A stretch of 64,000 nt of DNA from Crambe crambe (lineage: Eukaryota > Porifera > Demospongiae > Poecilosclerida > Crambeidae), in contig OZ004598.1 of the NCBI GenBank assembly GCA_963924555.1, positions 2,132,501 to 2,196,500 on the forward strand. Reading direction: 5' to 3'. Each line of letters opens with the position of its first letter. Position 1 is the first letter of the stretch. The translations under genes and the position numbers were made by a program. Below, piece after piece: positions 21,401 through 31,613 of the stretch. Under the pieces are notes generated by a model. It was not told where the DNA came from, made no database searches, and saw nothing but the letters and a program-made list of their open reading frames with translations.

Positions 21401-22800
21401 AGTGTGGGGATCACTCAAGCTCAAGCTCTTCCAATTATTTTGAACAAGGCTAAAAGCATTACGGTTGTGGTAAACAGGTCACAATCTAAAAGGTTTCACA
21501 CAAGACTTACAACTCTTCCTCATCAATTGCAAAAGCATTAGTAAATAGGTTACGATCTAAAAAGGTTTCACACAAGACTTACAATACAACTCTTCCTCAT
21601 TAACACATAACAATTGTAAAAGCATTATATAGTAAACAGGTTACAATCTAAAAGGTTTCACCCAAGACTCTCTTCCTCATTATTAACACATAACAATTGT
21701 AAATTGGAGTAATCCCAATGAACAAACATGTGATGTCATTAGAGTAGATTTTGGAAATAATTATACCCAAAGAAAATGGACAATAAACTTGCTCTTGCAG
21801 CTGTCCATTTTTATACACGTCCACATGCATAGTCCCGCTCCTGATTAATTAAGTCCAAGTGAGGTTATTATCAAGTCAAGTACCGTATGGGTAGATATTT
21901 TCGAGGGATTTTAATTTCATGGTTTTCGCGGTCACTTATGATTTCACGGAATTTTTACTCGATATATAATATAAATAGCCTAGATATTTAGCGCATGCGC
22001 ATTAGTCATTACGGAGTACTCGACCTCAGATGGCTCTCTACAAGTATTTCAAGTTACCACTATCGTCTTCTGTACCAGCTGAAACGGTCAAAGAATTCAG
22101 TTCTGAAACTTCCCAAATTTCTCTATAAATGTGAAATCCATTAACCATTGAAGGGTAACTAAAACTGGTCATCGTTCCAGCTGCTCACGATCGCCACGTG
22201 TGCACTGTACTGCACGCACGCGATATATTGCAACGCACGCGAAGCGAAATTAAAATCCTCGAAATTTTTTAAATCTGCTTGGTACTGGTATTCACGAAAT
22301 TTTAATCCCTCGAAAATATCTACCCATACGGTATTAATAGGGCATTACTCATTCAGGGTTGGTGAGTGAAGCATTTTGCACATTTTTTTCAGGTAGCAAT
22401 GCTGTACCAATTAATACGTAGATAGAAGTGATTTTCTCAGAATTGACTAAAGATCAGCTTCACACACATGCACATAGGTAATATTATGTACAGGAGAGTT
22501 TGAGAACAAAACCTGGATTTACTTCAGGCTCAGAATAATATCCAAAAGTGAAAGAGTTGGAACAAGGACTGAATGGATGAGATTATGCAAGAATGAGGAT
22601 TCAACTTCATTCTCACCAGTTAGATGTTATTCTTACTATTTGAATGGAGATCTGGCTAACATGCCAACTTACTGGCTGGCCAGCAGTTTATGTTTTAAAT
22701 AGCTTGCCAGCTTTAACCACCTTTAAAGCTACAAACCTCTTGCAATTAAAGACGAAGTAACCACGGCGAGTAGTCCCAGATGTATTGGATGAGCTGCCAT
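9138..22800 (-). CDS. Skeletor-like secreted/GPI-anchored DM13 + DOMON protein (14 exons, 567 aa)
   Basis: Exons, in transcript order: 22800-22737, 19815-19702, 19226-19145, 18496-18337, 16327-16295, 15471-15329, 14060-13919, 13581-13440, 13168-13061, 12626-12450, 11816-11623, 11344-11296, 10869-10697, 9260-9138. All have GT-AG borders and matching phases. Residues 1-21 are a signal peptide (MAAHPIHLGLLAVV). Residues about 24-140 form a DM13 domain (HGVSGTLNVL, FSYDGQGP, DIGILTIWC). Residues about 165-330 form a DOMON domain (LSWTV, YMGFGLSG, VWAVGG), with Met about 204 and His about 324 where cellobiose-dehydrogenase-like cytochromes bind heme. A beta-rich region follows (FQIGPGGGERGY; GWGISWYVNG; RYHPLYITDS; YYQCATHLNLGW), as in Drosophila Skeletor-type proteins. 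The last 30 residues are hydrophobic and end in MAA, suggesting a GPI signal. Likely an extracellular redox or matrix protein. Exon 1 and the exon-10 acceptor are the least certain parts. Confidence 0.85.
12349..12440. repeat. (CATA)n microsatellite
   Basis: Runs of CATA with one or two variant units, ending about 10 bases from the donor of the exon at 12626-12450 of the Skeletor-like gene. Confidence 0.9.
12703..12912. repeat. Strand-asymmetric purine tract
   Basis: About 210 bases almost without pyrimidines on the plus strand (GGAG, GAAG, GGGA mixtures). It sits in the short intron between exons 9 and 10 of the Skeletor-like gene, so the transcribed strand gives a C/T-rich intron. Confidence 0.8.
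14403..14623. repeat. 20-bp tandem repeat array, 11 units
   Basis: Eleven copies of GGCTATAGAGTGGAACCTCC, nearly identical, one with a 1-base insertion. It lies in the intron between DOMON exons 6 and 7 of the Skeletor-like gene. An inverted relative (GTTTCCACTCTTCAGAGG) follows at 14632-14652. There are no spacers, so it is a minisatellite and not a CRISPR. Confidence 0.95.
15109..15313. mobile_element. Foldback element next to a splice donor of the Skeletor-like gene
   Basis: Arms ACTAAAGTCTATTTGCACTT ... and its inverse, with a shared inner ACTTTCTCAATTCTTAAC. The right end stops about 15 bases from the exon at 15329 (donor side). Confidence 0.7.
17085..17500. mobile_element. Foldback DNA element (TTTCGAGGGGCGAAAGTTT ends), left copy
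   Basis: Left arm has TATTTCGAGGGGCGAAAG and GATTTCGC; the right arm has the inverse (CTAAACCGCGAATGATTTCC, GCGAAACTTTCGCCCCTC, ATACCCGCTATA). It abuts a second copy. Lies in intron 4 of the Skeletor-like gene. Confidence 0.7.
17500..18045. mobile_element. Foldback DNA element (TTTCGAGGGGCGAAAGTTT ends), right copy
   Basis: Begins CGTATAGCGGGTATATTTCG and ends with inverse arms near CGCAAAACTTTCGCCCTAG. The interior is about 80 percent alike the left copy and longer. The two copies lie in direct tandem. Confidence 0.65.
18056..18178. mobile_element. 123-bp MITE with AGATTGCAGTGATCT ends
   Basis: Perfect 15-base ends AGATTGCAGTGATCT / AGATCACTGCAATCT and inner arms CATAGCCTCCTTTTAAA / TTGAAAGGAGGCTATG. 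A decayed relative lies at 8795-8930. Within intron 4 of the Skeletor-like gene. Confidence 0.85.
18669..19096. mobile_element. 428-bp element with TACCGTAATCGTATAAATTT ends
   Basis: Left TACCGTAATCGTATAAATTT and right AAATTTATACGATTACGGTA are exact inverses. The interior has ATTTTCG/CGAAAAT blocks. It lies between exons 3 and 4 of the Skeletor-like gene. No open frame. Confidence 0.85.
19378..19607. repeat. Degenerate ~75-bp tandem repeat, three units
   Basis: Three units, each containing CTAGAAAGAGTGGG(C/G)TTTAATAG, a run near CATCATTAATG and CTGGTCCCTTTTAG. Intron 2 of the Skeletor-like gene. Confidence 0.75.
20196..20877. mobile_element. 682-bp long-TIR element with 9-bp target duplication (Mutator-like, non-autonomous)
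   Basis: Terminal inverted repeats of about 135 bp (TAGCC...CCCAGGCCTTCCTCTC, GGTAAAGTATCG, AAACTTATCAC) enclose a unique centre. The target CCATCAGGT is present on both sides (20187-20195 and 20878-20886). A 9-base duplication with long TIRs is the pattern of Mutator-like elements. No transposase frame, so it is a foldback, non-autonomous member. Lies in intron 1 of the Skeletor-like gene. Confidence 0.85.
21450..21707. repeat. ~90-bp tandem repeat, three units
   Basis: Three units with AAAGCATTA, AACAGGTTACAATCTAAA, AGGTTTCACACAAGACT and CTCTTCCTCAT in that order, with small indels. Intron 1 of the Skeletor-like gene. Confidence 0.8.
21881..22333. mobile_element. 453-bp element with TACCGTATGGGTAGATATTT ends
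   Basis: Left TACCGTATGGGTAGATATTT and right AAATATCTACCCATACGGTA are exact inverses, followed inward by CGAGGGATTTTAATTTC and its inverse. Same TACCGTA head as the element at 18669, so a related family. No open frame. Confidence 0.85.
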
Positions 22801-23020
22801 TGTCTCAGATCTCTTGAAAGGGCTAAGAAAAGGTCAGGAATCAGGATTGGCTCTTAAATTAGAAAGAATACGGTAGTCTCCCAACCTTACAACAAGGTAT
22901 ACGGAGAATGTTTGTAATTAAAATTCTCTAGCTCCGGCTCCTCCTCCGTAGCTGCATTTCTGTACTAATCTGTCTATGCACTATATTCATAAGAAGAAAA
23001 GATCTGTGGGAGAACTAGGA

Positions 23021-23848
23021 ATGGATAGACAACAGTACTCAGTGCTAGTAAGTGATGTAGTTAGCTAGCTGTAGGCCAGCTGCTTTTCTCTAGGCCTTAG
23101 TCCTAGCTAGTCTCGCAAACTCGCGCGAGACCAAAACAGTACATTATAGCTATGGTGTAGGTCAGCCAGCCAGTTGATTTGAAACTGATAGACTTAACTA
23201 AAGCCATGCTAAAAATCCATTCAAACCCCTTTTCTGAAGGGTACTATTTTTGATGATCATTTATATAGCTACAGCTAATGCTTTCCATTGGCCGAAATCT
23301 AAAGCCAATAATAAGACTACTATAATAGCGAGTGTTTTCTAGGGGTAAAAAAATTGTGTTTTAGTCAAACATTTTCCCAAGAAAAATAAAAGAATGGATT
23401 TCAATAGGAATTAGCTATGTGTTTCATACTTCAATTCAACATTAATATTCCCTTGAGGACTGAATGTTGACATTACATGTAGCAGTTATTTAGTTTTGGA
23501 ATGCTAATTATTGGTTACATGGTGGCCACTATAGAGAGGTTCCTCTGTATCCTCATCATTGATTAGTTGGGGTTTTTCTTCAAAGTACTACACTGAATAA
23601 TGATGCAAAGGAGAGTGGCCACAATAGGCTAGGTGCATGGCCGCTTATCAGAGGTGGCCATTATGAGGGATTATCTAATTTAGCAGTGATACCTTCTCTT
23701 AGGCTAGCTAGAGCTTACATAGTAGACATTAACATTTCCAAATCAGGATAGATAATACTAGGGAAATGCAAAGCATAGTGGAGAGTGAATGACGTCACCT
23801 TATCGCAAAAGACAGATCTGGAACCAGAGGAATGCATATATAATATTA

Positions 23849-23882
<34 letters not shown>

Positions 23883-25543
23883 GCACCCTCTCATTTGATC
23901 CCCTAGTGGCTCGCTTCTCTCGCAATTATGAAAATGTAGACTGTTATACTCAATACCTCCTGATCTATATCTGCAGGTCATAGTGTCTGATTTCCAGCTA
24001 GACAGACACAGTGACAGAGCTTTCAGCTTACCTATAGATGAGTAGGTAATGGAAAACATGCACATTATATGGAGTATTTATATAATACAGGCTGCGAATC
24101 TTGCCTTCTTTCAGGAATAAAGCAATACTCATACTATGGTGCTTATGGAGCCCAGGCTGGTATTAGTGGTCATTTATTAGTTTAGAGCCCTGATGGCTAG
24201 TCATTTCACTGTTTTAAAGACCTCATTAAGGCTAAAACTTCAAAGCATAGCCATAGTCTAATTATAATTATTGTGTTTTGAATCATCTATAAATTGGTAT
24301 GTACATTCTGTATTATTGAGTGAGCAGTGTCTGTTGGCAAGAAGCAGACATTCCACATTCTCATCATCAGTTGTATGCACTCTTAGTAACAGCATACATT
24401 GTGCCTTATGTGTGTGTGCTGATATAGGATTATAGTTAACTTTACTACATATAATAGTGATATAAAAAACTATAATCATATTCATGATTATCCTTTTAAA
24501 ACCACCAGAAACCCAACAATGCTTGACAGTATAGAGTCTATATTATTGTAAGCACTACTGAACCCTTAGTCAAAGTGGGTTAATGCTAAGTAATGTCGAG
24601 CAATATCTTTTATTCACACAGCAGCAAGAAAATGATGAGGAGATGGCGGGAGACCAGGATCCTATGCTCCCCAACTACCAAATCTCACCTTCCACCTTTA
24701 ATCCAGCCCCAGCTACTTTTACTAACCAGTCCATGAATAACACAGTGGAACTACAACCCCTTTCTAATCAGGCACCCCCGCAACCTATGCAGACACCACC
24801 AAAGCTTCCAGCCAACGATCACCTGTTTCTGACTCTGGCTTTGATGTGTGCCTGTTTTGTGCTGGGTTTCAACATGCTGGGGATGGCTTGCTTGCTCCCT
24901 GCACTCGTCTGTTCAGCTTTGGTAATGTTGTGATCTAATTTTAAACTTTGAAATCTTGGCTAGTTCAAAGTTCAGTTCAAACTGCTACAATTACAATACT
25001 TGAATGGTGCCTAGCTAGTATGAGTTAGAATTTGGGGGGGGGGGGGGGGGTGATCCCCCAAACCAAACCATTTGATAGGTAAATCCCCCTTGAAAACTTT
25101 CTTCATAACTATTAAATAAAATCACTGAATTTTGTACTGTAAATAATTATTACATATATACAGTACATAATACTAACTCAAACTCTAAAATGGTGTACAC
25201 ACCTCAACTCTACTAGCTAATTGTTATAATCCACTGAGCTTGGGGACAAGTAATGATTATAGCCATAGCCTTCCCTCAAAGTCTTGTTGGACAAAAGTGG
25301 CCATAATTGAGAGTGTGTGGTACTATTAGCTAATAGTGGAAGATGCTTCAAAAGTTATCATGACTATAGGGATATGACTACAACAAGGAAGGAGAGATTG
25401 AAAAGGCTCGATCTGTTGGAAGAGTGGCTCTTATCTGCAATATCGTGGTTGTTATCATTAATGTTGTTTTCTATGCCCTCTTTATTCTTGGAGTAATCAT
25501 TGCTGCTGCTATAATATCACAAACAGCAAGGGTATATTATTGA
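23021..25543 (+). CDS. CD225/dispanin membrane protein, copy 1 (3 exons, 166 aa)
   Basis: Exons 23021-23047 (MDRQQYSVL), 24622-24921 and 25370-25543, all phase 0 with GT-AG borders. The tiny first exon is supported by the equally placed MERYSVL exon of the duplicate at 29719. The N-terminal half is Pro/Gln/Asn-rich and cytosolic. Then comes the CD225 core: NDHLFLTLALMCACFVLGF, a re-entrant helix with LGMACLLPAL, a conserved basic loop (EKARSVGRVAL) and a C-terminal membrane helix. The family (IFITM, SYNDIG, PRRT proteins) shapes membranes and in vertebrates includes antiviral IFITMs; the role here is unknown. A Cys pair in the first helix could be palmitoylated. Stop shortly after the last helix. 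Confidence 0.8.
23846..23880. repeat. (AT)n microsatellite
   Basis: Run of AT in intron 1 of the first CD225 gene. Confidence 0.9.
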
Positions 25544-25837
25544 CTCAACTCAAGTAGCTATACACTGATATGGCTAGTTACAATGCTACAACATTTGTTA
25601 TAATAACTGAATTTGAGAAATTAGCTATGATTACTATATGATCAGAGTAATATATAACCTATTATAAGAGATCATGTGAGCATACTATTAAATGTAATTA
25701 TATATTATAATTATCATACTGTGAATGAATGTGCATTGTTATTTTGAGTCTCCAGGTATTAGAGAACTTGCATCTGACTGACTCTATTGGAAAGGATAGA
25801 GGAATATCATGCAATGGGGATTCAGTTAGCTACTAAC

Positions 25838-25903
<66 letters not shown>

Positions 25904-27208
25904 CAGCTATATAGGAGAACTTCCTGAGATTGGGTAGGATCAAGGTGATCTAGTTTATTTGCATCTCTAAAAAGTTGGGTAGCTATATAATATTATAGCT
26001 AATTAAAAGTGGCATAAAAAAATCTTCATAAGTAGCTAGCTATGATAGCTACACTGAGCACAGTGAGCTCCCATCTTCTAGCTACTCAAAGTGCTTCTCA
26101 CATTCCCACCGGCCATGACATTATAGCAGCAGAGCACATTGCCCTTTACTGTAAAAAACAAGTGTGTACTTTCACTTTCTGTTCCCTGTACGGTGGAACC
26201 TCTCTTAGCGGACCCTCCAGAAGCGGGTAAAACGGACAACCATTAAAGCACCGATTGAATTTAGTCTACCATAGAACTAGTGTATTTAAAACCTCCGAGA
26301 AACGGACTACCTCCAGACAGCGGACACTGCTCGATGTCCAAAGCAATCAGAATCAATACAAGTAAGGGAAAAAGCATTTCGTGAAATGAAAAAAGATGTA
26401 GGGATGACCACTGCTCAAAAAAGTAAGGAAACAAGAAGGATGGAAATGGGATCAATCTTTGTTCTGTATATCCAGCCAACAATCCCTACATATACACACA
26501 TTACTACACTATAATCTGAAGTTACCTGTAATATAAGCAGTTCATATAAAGTTTGCAGTGTTGCATGGTATTGTTTTTATCCATTTGGGGTACATATTTG
26601 GTTGTAGAAATTCACTAGACAGTTAATTAATTGATGGAAACAGCCGGCCCAGAATACAATATCCGGTAGATTCTAAGTATTACCATAAATATACGGAACA
26701 CCGCAAGGCGGATGTAATTAATCATTTCCAGTCCATTCTGGAACCTCTACAGTCTAGTCTATGATACAACCAAAGACTAAAACTCGTGAAGAATTCTGAG
26801 GCCGATCTATTTATAATCCAGCTGAGCCTAAAATCTAGACTACTCGATAACTTAACTATCTAGACGATAGGCAGCTCCGATACTATCTGCTGCTAGGCTA
26901 GCAAAGCGTAGCAAAACTCAAATTCAGTGGCTGGCAGCTCAATGGCTCAACGCCTCTTCTTTCTAAGGCCTGGCTGGGCCATGTGCTAGCCTAGGCCATG
27001 TGCTAGTGCGTGGTCCATAGATATTATAGACTACGTAATCTATAGTATTGTCACATGGTTCAGTGTATTCCCTCCAAACTTTGCACAAGTTAATCTTAGA
27101 GTATGCTAAAAGTTATACCAAAATTTGAAGTTCATGAAGGTGAGATATCCAAAGAATCACTTCAAAATGTAGAAACAAGCTCTCAGAGCTGATGACCAGC
27201 TTATCATG
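25544..27208. other. Intergenic, including a Tigger/pogo-like remnant
   Basis: The first ~600 bases match the 3' flank of the second CD225 gene up to about 26130. At 26188-26345 there is a remnant with GGTGGAACCTCTCTTAGCGG, AACGGACAACC and CGGACACTGC blocks, a wording typical of pogo/Tigger-type element ends. The other end was not found. No gene seen. Confidence 0.45.
25846..25902. repeat. (GT)n microsatellite downstream of CD225 copy 1
   Basis: About 28 GT units. The duplicate gene has a (GT)n at the matching place (33586-33680), so the microsatellite predates the duplication and has since changed length. Confidence 0.95.
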
Positions 27209-27998
27209 CTGTAGGTAGGGGGCTAGAATTCTCAGATAGACTTACTGGAGCATGTGTGAGCTATACAGCACAAGGCATCATACCTACTGGTTGTCAAACT
27301 AAGCATACAAGCTGACTAGCCAGCTAGCCTAGCCATTAGGCATCATCTTTGTGCTGTATAGCTCACACATATCTAAGACAGCTCACACATACTCCAGTAG
27401 GGTAGGTGTGGGTATTATGAGTCAGCTAAGTATTGTTGCTCTTTTCTTGGAAATGGACTATCTTAGAATCCTGAAAATTGCTCCAGATATAAAATAGGTT
27501 ATGTAGAACTAATGTGTGGAGAAAGTAATAAAAATATTGCATCTTGTAGATAGGAGTTATGATCTTACATAACATACTCAGGAAGGTATTATGAGTCATA
27601 GGTATGAATTATGAGTCGCTGGCTTGATTTTTGTCTCTAAAAATTGATGATGTAGCTAAGATTTCTACAAAATAAAAATAATAATCTTAGATTACTTTAA
27701 AATTCATTTTTTACTCAATTTTGTGGCATCATTGCTTCCCTGCGCTTTTTTTATTCAGATTGGTTACGATTGTACCCATTTTTAAACTTCTCATTTAAGA
27801 TTATGTTTATGCATGAATAAGGCATTTTCTGGATGATTTTATTTGATCAAAAGACCAAAAAAATGATTAAGTTTTCATATCTAAAGTATCAACTCTTGTA
27901 GATTCTTATCAAGTGGTGAACCCATAATAGGGACTGACTCATAATACCCACACCTACCCTAAGTCTATCTAAGACTTTTAGGCCCCTACCTACAGCAT
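27209..27998. mobile_element. Foldback element interrupted by a second element
   Basis: Left arm 27209-27290 (ATGCTGTAGGTAGGGG, AGATAGACTTACTGGAG, GTGAGCTATACAGCACAA) and right arm 27337-27398 plus 27961-27998 are inverse repeats. The right arm is split by the 560-bp element at 27400-27959. Joined across the insertion, the right arm gives CCAGTAAGTCT, the exact inverse of the left arm. Confidence 0.8.
27400..27959. mobile_element. 560-bp MITE with GGGTAGGTGTGGGTATTATG ends, TA duplication
   Basis: Ends GGGTAGGTGTGGGTATTATG and its inverse, flanked by TA at 27398-27399 and 27960-27961. Sits inside the right arm of an older foldback element. Interior AT-rich with no transposase frame. Confidence 0.85.
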
Positions 27999-27999
27999 A

Positions 28000-28920
28000 C
28001 TTAGATTGGCCTCAGCTCAGAAAGCCTGTTTTTACATCTTGTATGTAGTGAAGGATAGCTCACCTTTGATCAGAGGCATGGACTTTAAATTTTGTTACAG
28101 CCTTTAACATACCCTAGCTTTTGTTAGTGCAAACTTTGGAATGGAAGTATCAAACCTTATGTGAAATACAGACTCCAACATTTGTATTATTTTCAATAGA
28201 GATTGTACAATGAGTTCCCTCTATGACATCACAAGTAAGCCCCGCCCCAAACAGGATATAAATGAAATGGCCAACTTCTACTGCTATTTTCTCAGTGAGA
28301 CTTCCACCAATGCTTCTCATATTTCTTCCCAATAATGTAGGCATACAAAACAACCCAAAAATGTAATAAACTGAGAAATAATTTTTTCATGTCAGTTACC
28401 CTTTAATGCAGCGCTCAGATCTGCTGTAATAATGGAAGACTTCTGGCAGTGCAGAGGGTATGCAGATAGGCAAATAAGAAGTGTAGTCAACTGCATTGGT
28501 GAGAGGAATTCTTCATTCCTGAAGATTGGCCACCTTGCAGCAGAAGTCACCTTTTCATAGAATTACATGATAAATAATTATAGCTAGATAGTGAGATATT
28601 TAATGTTATTTGCTCAGTCGTATAGCATTTGAGCCAAACTCTCAATCACCTGGGAATGGAAATTGGAGATATCGTGTAATGGATGTACATATCTCTTTAT
28701 TAATGGGCACTTGGACGACCTCAAACATCTAAAACAGTGCCTAACCAAGAAGTCATCTAGCTACCAGTATACCCAACCAACATTTATTTACTATTGCAGT
28801 CTGGACCCTTTGACGAACACAAACTATATAACAATGAACATAATAATATGGTTTGCTAGTCAGCTTTCTAGACACTCTAGCTATCTGGTCTTCTTGTAGA
28901 GTTGCAATTTAACAAAATTC
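28000..28920. other. Intergenic stretch
   Basis: No gene could be supported. Short frames on both strands lack start context, splice partners or recognisable motifs. Confidence 0.4.
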
Positions 28921-28922
28921 GG

Positions 28923-29442
28923 GTAAGTCAGGGTAATTCTGAATACTTTTTCGGGAAAATGTTTATTTCTGACAGGGAGCAGATAGAAACATGCTGTAAA
29001 GTGCAGATGAAAGTTGAATCTTTTCTCTAACTAGCAGTGGAAGTTTCATAGATTAAATTATTGTGGATAATTTATTATAGAGCCAAGAATAAAGGCACTC
29101 AAAAATTGGTCGGGTTGGGGTAATTCCGAATGATTGTTGTGTCCACACAAAACATAAAGCTGCTTAGCCTTACAGCTTGTTTTTCAAAACTTCATCTCTA
29201 GTGCCACCTTCAGAGGGCTAGATCAATTGCTCATCATTGTCTGATTCTGCTGACAATCTCCAGTAAGTTTTAGGAAGTTCAAAATCAAGGGGCATTATTC
29301 AGAGTTAGCTAGCCTCAGTGCACAAGAAGCTTGATCTTCAAGAGTCGTTGCAAAGATAGGAGTAGCTTTATGTGTATCAAGTTTGATTGAAACTTCTCTT
29401 CCTTTTGAAGTAACCTCAGGTATTCAGAATTACCCTGACGTA
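28923..29442. mobile_element. ~520-bp element with GTCAGGGTAATTCTGAATAC ends
   Basis: Left GTCAGGGTAATTCTGAATAC and right GTATTCAGAATTACCCTGAC are inverses. The inner sequence repeats the phrase GGTAATTCCGAATG once more near 29118. No open frame. End positions to within a few bases. Confidence 0.7.
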
Positions 29443-29718
29443 CCTTATTCATTGAGAATATCACTTTGAATGTTACTTGGAAGTTCCCAAGTGTTTCTCT
29501 AACGATAACCTTCAGCTGTTATGATAAGAATTTATGCGCATGCGTCAATTTAATCTGCCCTTTGAATCCCAATTTGACCGACTGAATAGCCGTTGACCGC
29601 TTGACTGTCACTGATTTTGGGCTTGACCGCTTGACCTTAATCTTGACCCGGTGTCAGTACAGCGCGTATTGGAGTGACCACCCCTTGTAAGAATTTGTCT
29701 GTGGATTAAGAACTAGAA

Positions 29719-31532
29719 ATGGAACGGTACTCAGTGCTAGTAAGTAATGTAGTTAGCTAGTTGTAGGCCAGCTGCTTTTCTCTAGGCCTTAGTCCTCGCG
29801 CGAGCATAAAATATAGCTAGCTAATCCTATGGTGAGTCAGCCAGCCAGTTGCTCAAGGTGACAGATTTGAAACTGATAGACTCCCATGCTAAAAATCCCT
29901 TTTCTGAAGAGTATTTTTGATGGTCATTTAGTTACAGCTAATGCTTTCTATTAGCTGAAATCTAGAGCCAATAATAAGACCACTATAAGGCCACTATTAA
30001 TTTTGTTTCAGTTCCACCTCCTGTGTTAATTTTTTGTGCTGCATGTTTGTTTTTAGCATTATCAAATCATTATCAGCTCAGCAGCTGCACGATTTGCAAG
30101 CGATTGGGAATTATTAACTACTCAGTTTATTATCAGAAAGCTAAAAGTACTCACATCCCTTGGAAGATTATTGCTGTAGAGCAGCCTTCTTACACATTTA
30201 GGCAGTTTTTCGAGGCTGAGATAAGATCTCAGTGCACCCTTGCTCTCTGAAGAAAATCGAAGGAATCGCTAGACTCTGTAGATCCAGACTTAGTAATCGC
30301 TGAAGTTGTTCCAGCCCTTTTGTGAAGTACAGTGTTGGCCAAGCAGAAGATGAGATAGGTTCTTTTGTTTGATGTAGCTAGCTATAGATAGCTGCTCTGT
30401 TTATTGTGGGATAGTGGCATCTGAAGTATTTTACCAGTGAGTATGTATTCACTGTTCTTCTGAAAAGACATAGCAGACTGCTACCCACAATGTGCTACAA
30501 AAGAACCAATAAAAATTTTAAAATAATAATCCTTAAAGAATTTAATGAGATAATGATAATGATTAGCCGCCTGCTTGCATTGTCTGGGAGATCACTTTGG
30601 AGCTGAAACAACGATACCACTAATAGTGGCCTAATAGTGAGTGAGTAAGTCAACCCCCCCCCCCCCCTCAAAAAAAAATAATAATAAATAAATAAATAAA
30701 AGAAAAGAAGAAAAACACATACATACAAAAAAGAATCATGTGTTCCACTCTTCAATTCATTAATGATAATTTCCTTCCTGCATGCTGAATCCCTTGAAGA
30801 CTGAATGTTGACATTACATCACTTAGTTTTGGAATGCTAATTATTCAGCACAGTTTATTCTAAAGTGGGGAGACCTCCAACTAATCACAGAGGAACCTCT
30901 CTATAGTGGCCACCATTGGGGAATGAAGTGTTATCCTTTATAGAGAGGTGTCCCTATAAATGGCATGTGTATTCCATATTATTGAGCGAGCAGTGTCTGT
31001 GCAAGAAGCATACACTCCACATTCTCATCATCAGTTCTATGCAACAGCAGACTTCGTGCCTTGTGTGTGTGCTAGTGCTTTTCATGAATAAACTTTACTA
31101 GTGATATAACTATAATCATAATTATTAATTACATTCTTCTAAAAAACCACCAGCAACCCAACAATAGCACTAGCTGGTCAAAGGTCATAGGACTGTATAA
31201 ACTAAAAACCTTTCTACCCTTACTCAGTGAATCATTACATCTAAACAGAAGAGAGAAGAATGTATAATAATAAGATCGACTTACTGGCTATAATCATCAA
31301 AATTCTGTTTTGGCCATCTGTTAGAGTGGCAAGAGCCTTAGAAACTGATCTTTTGCTATTAGTTTTGATTAAGGCTCTACTTCAGCATTCGGAACACCTA
31401 ATTACTGGAACACTATACTTAACCGTTGATCTAATAAGTGGGTAAATGCCATCAGCCTATGTAAATAGGTTAAATGCTCTAGGCCCCTCAGCCTTGGAGT
31501 TCCATTATTTAGGACCTTGTAATATTGAGCAA

Positions 31533-31613
<81 letters not shown>

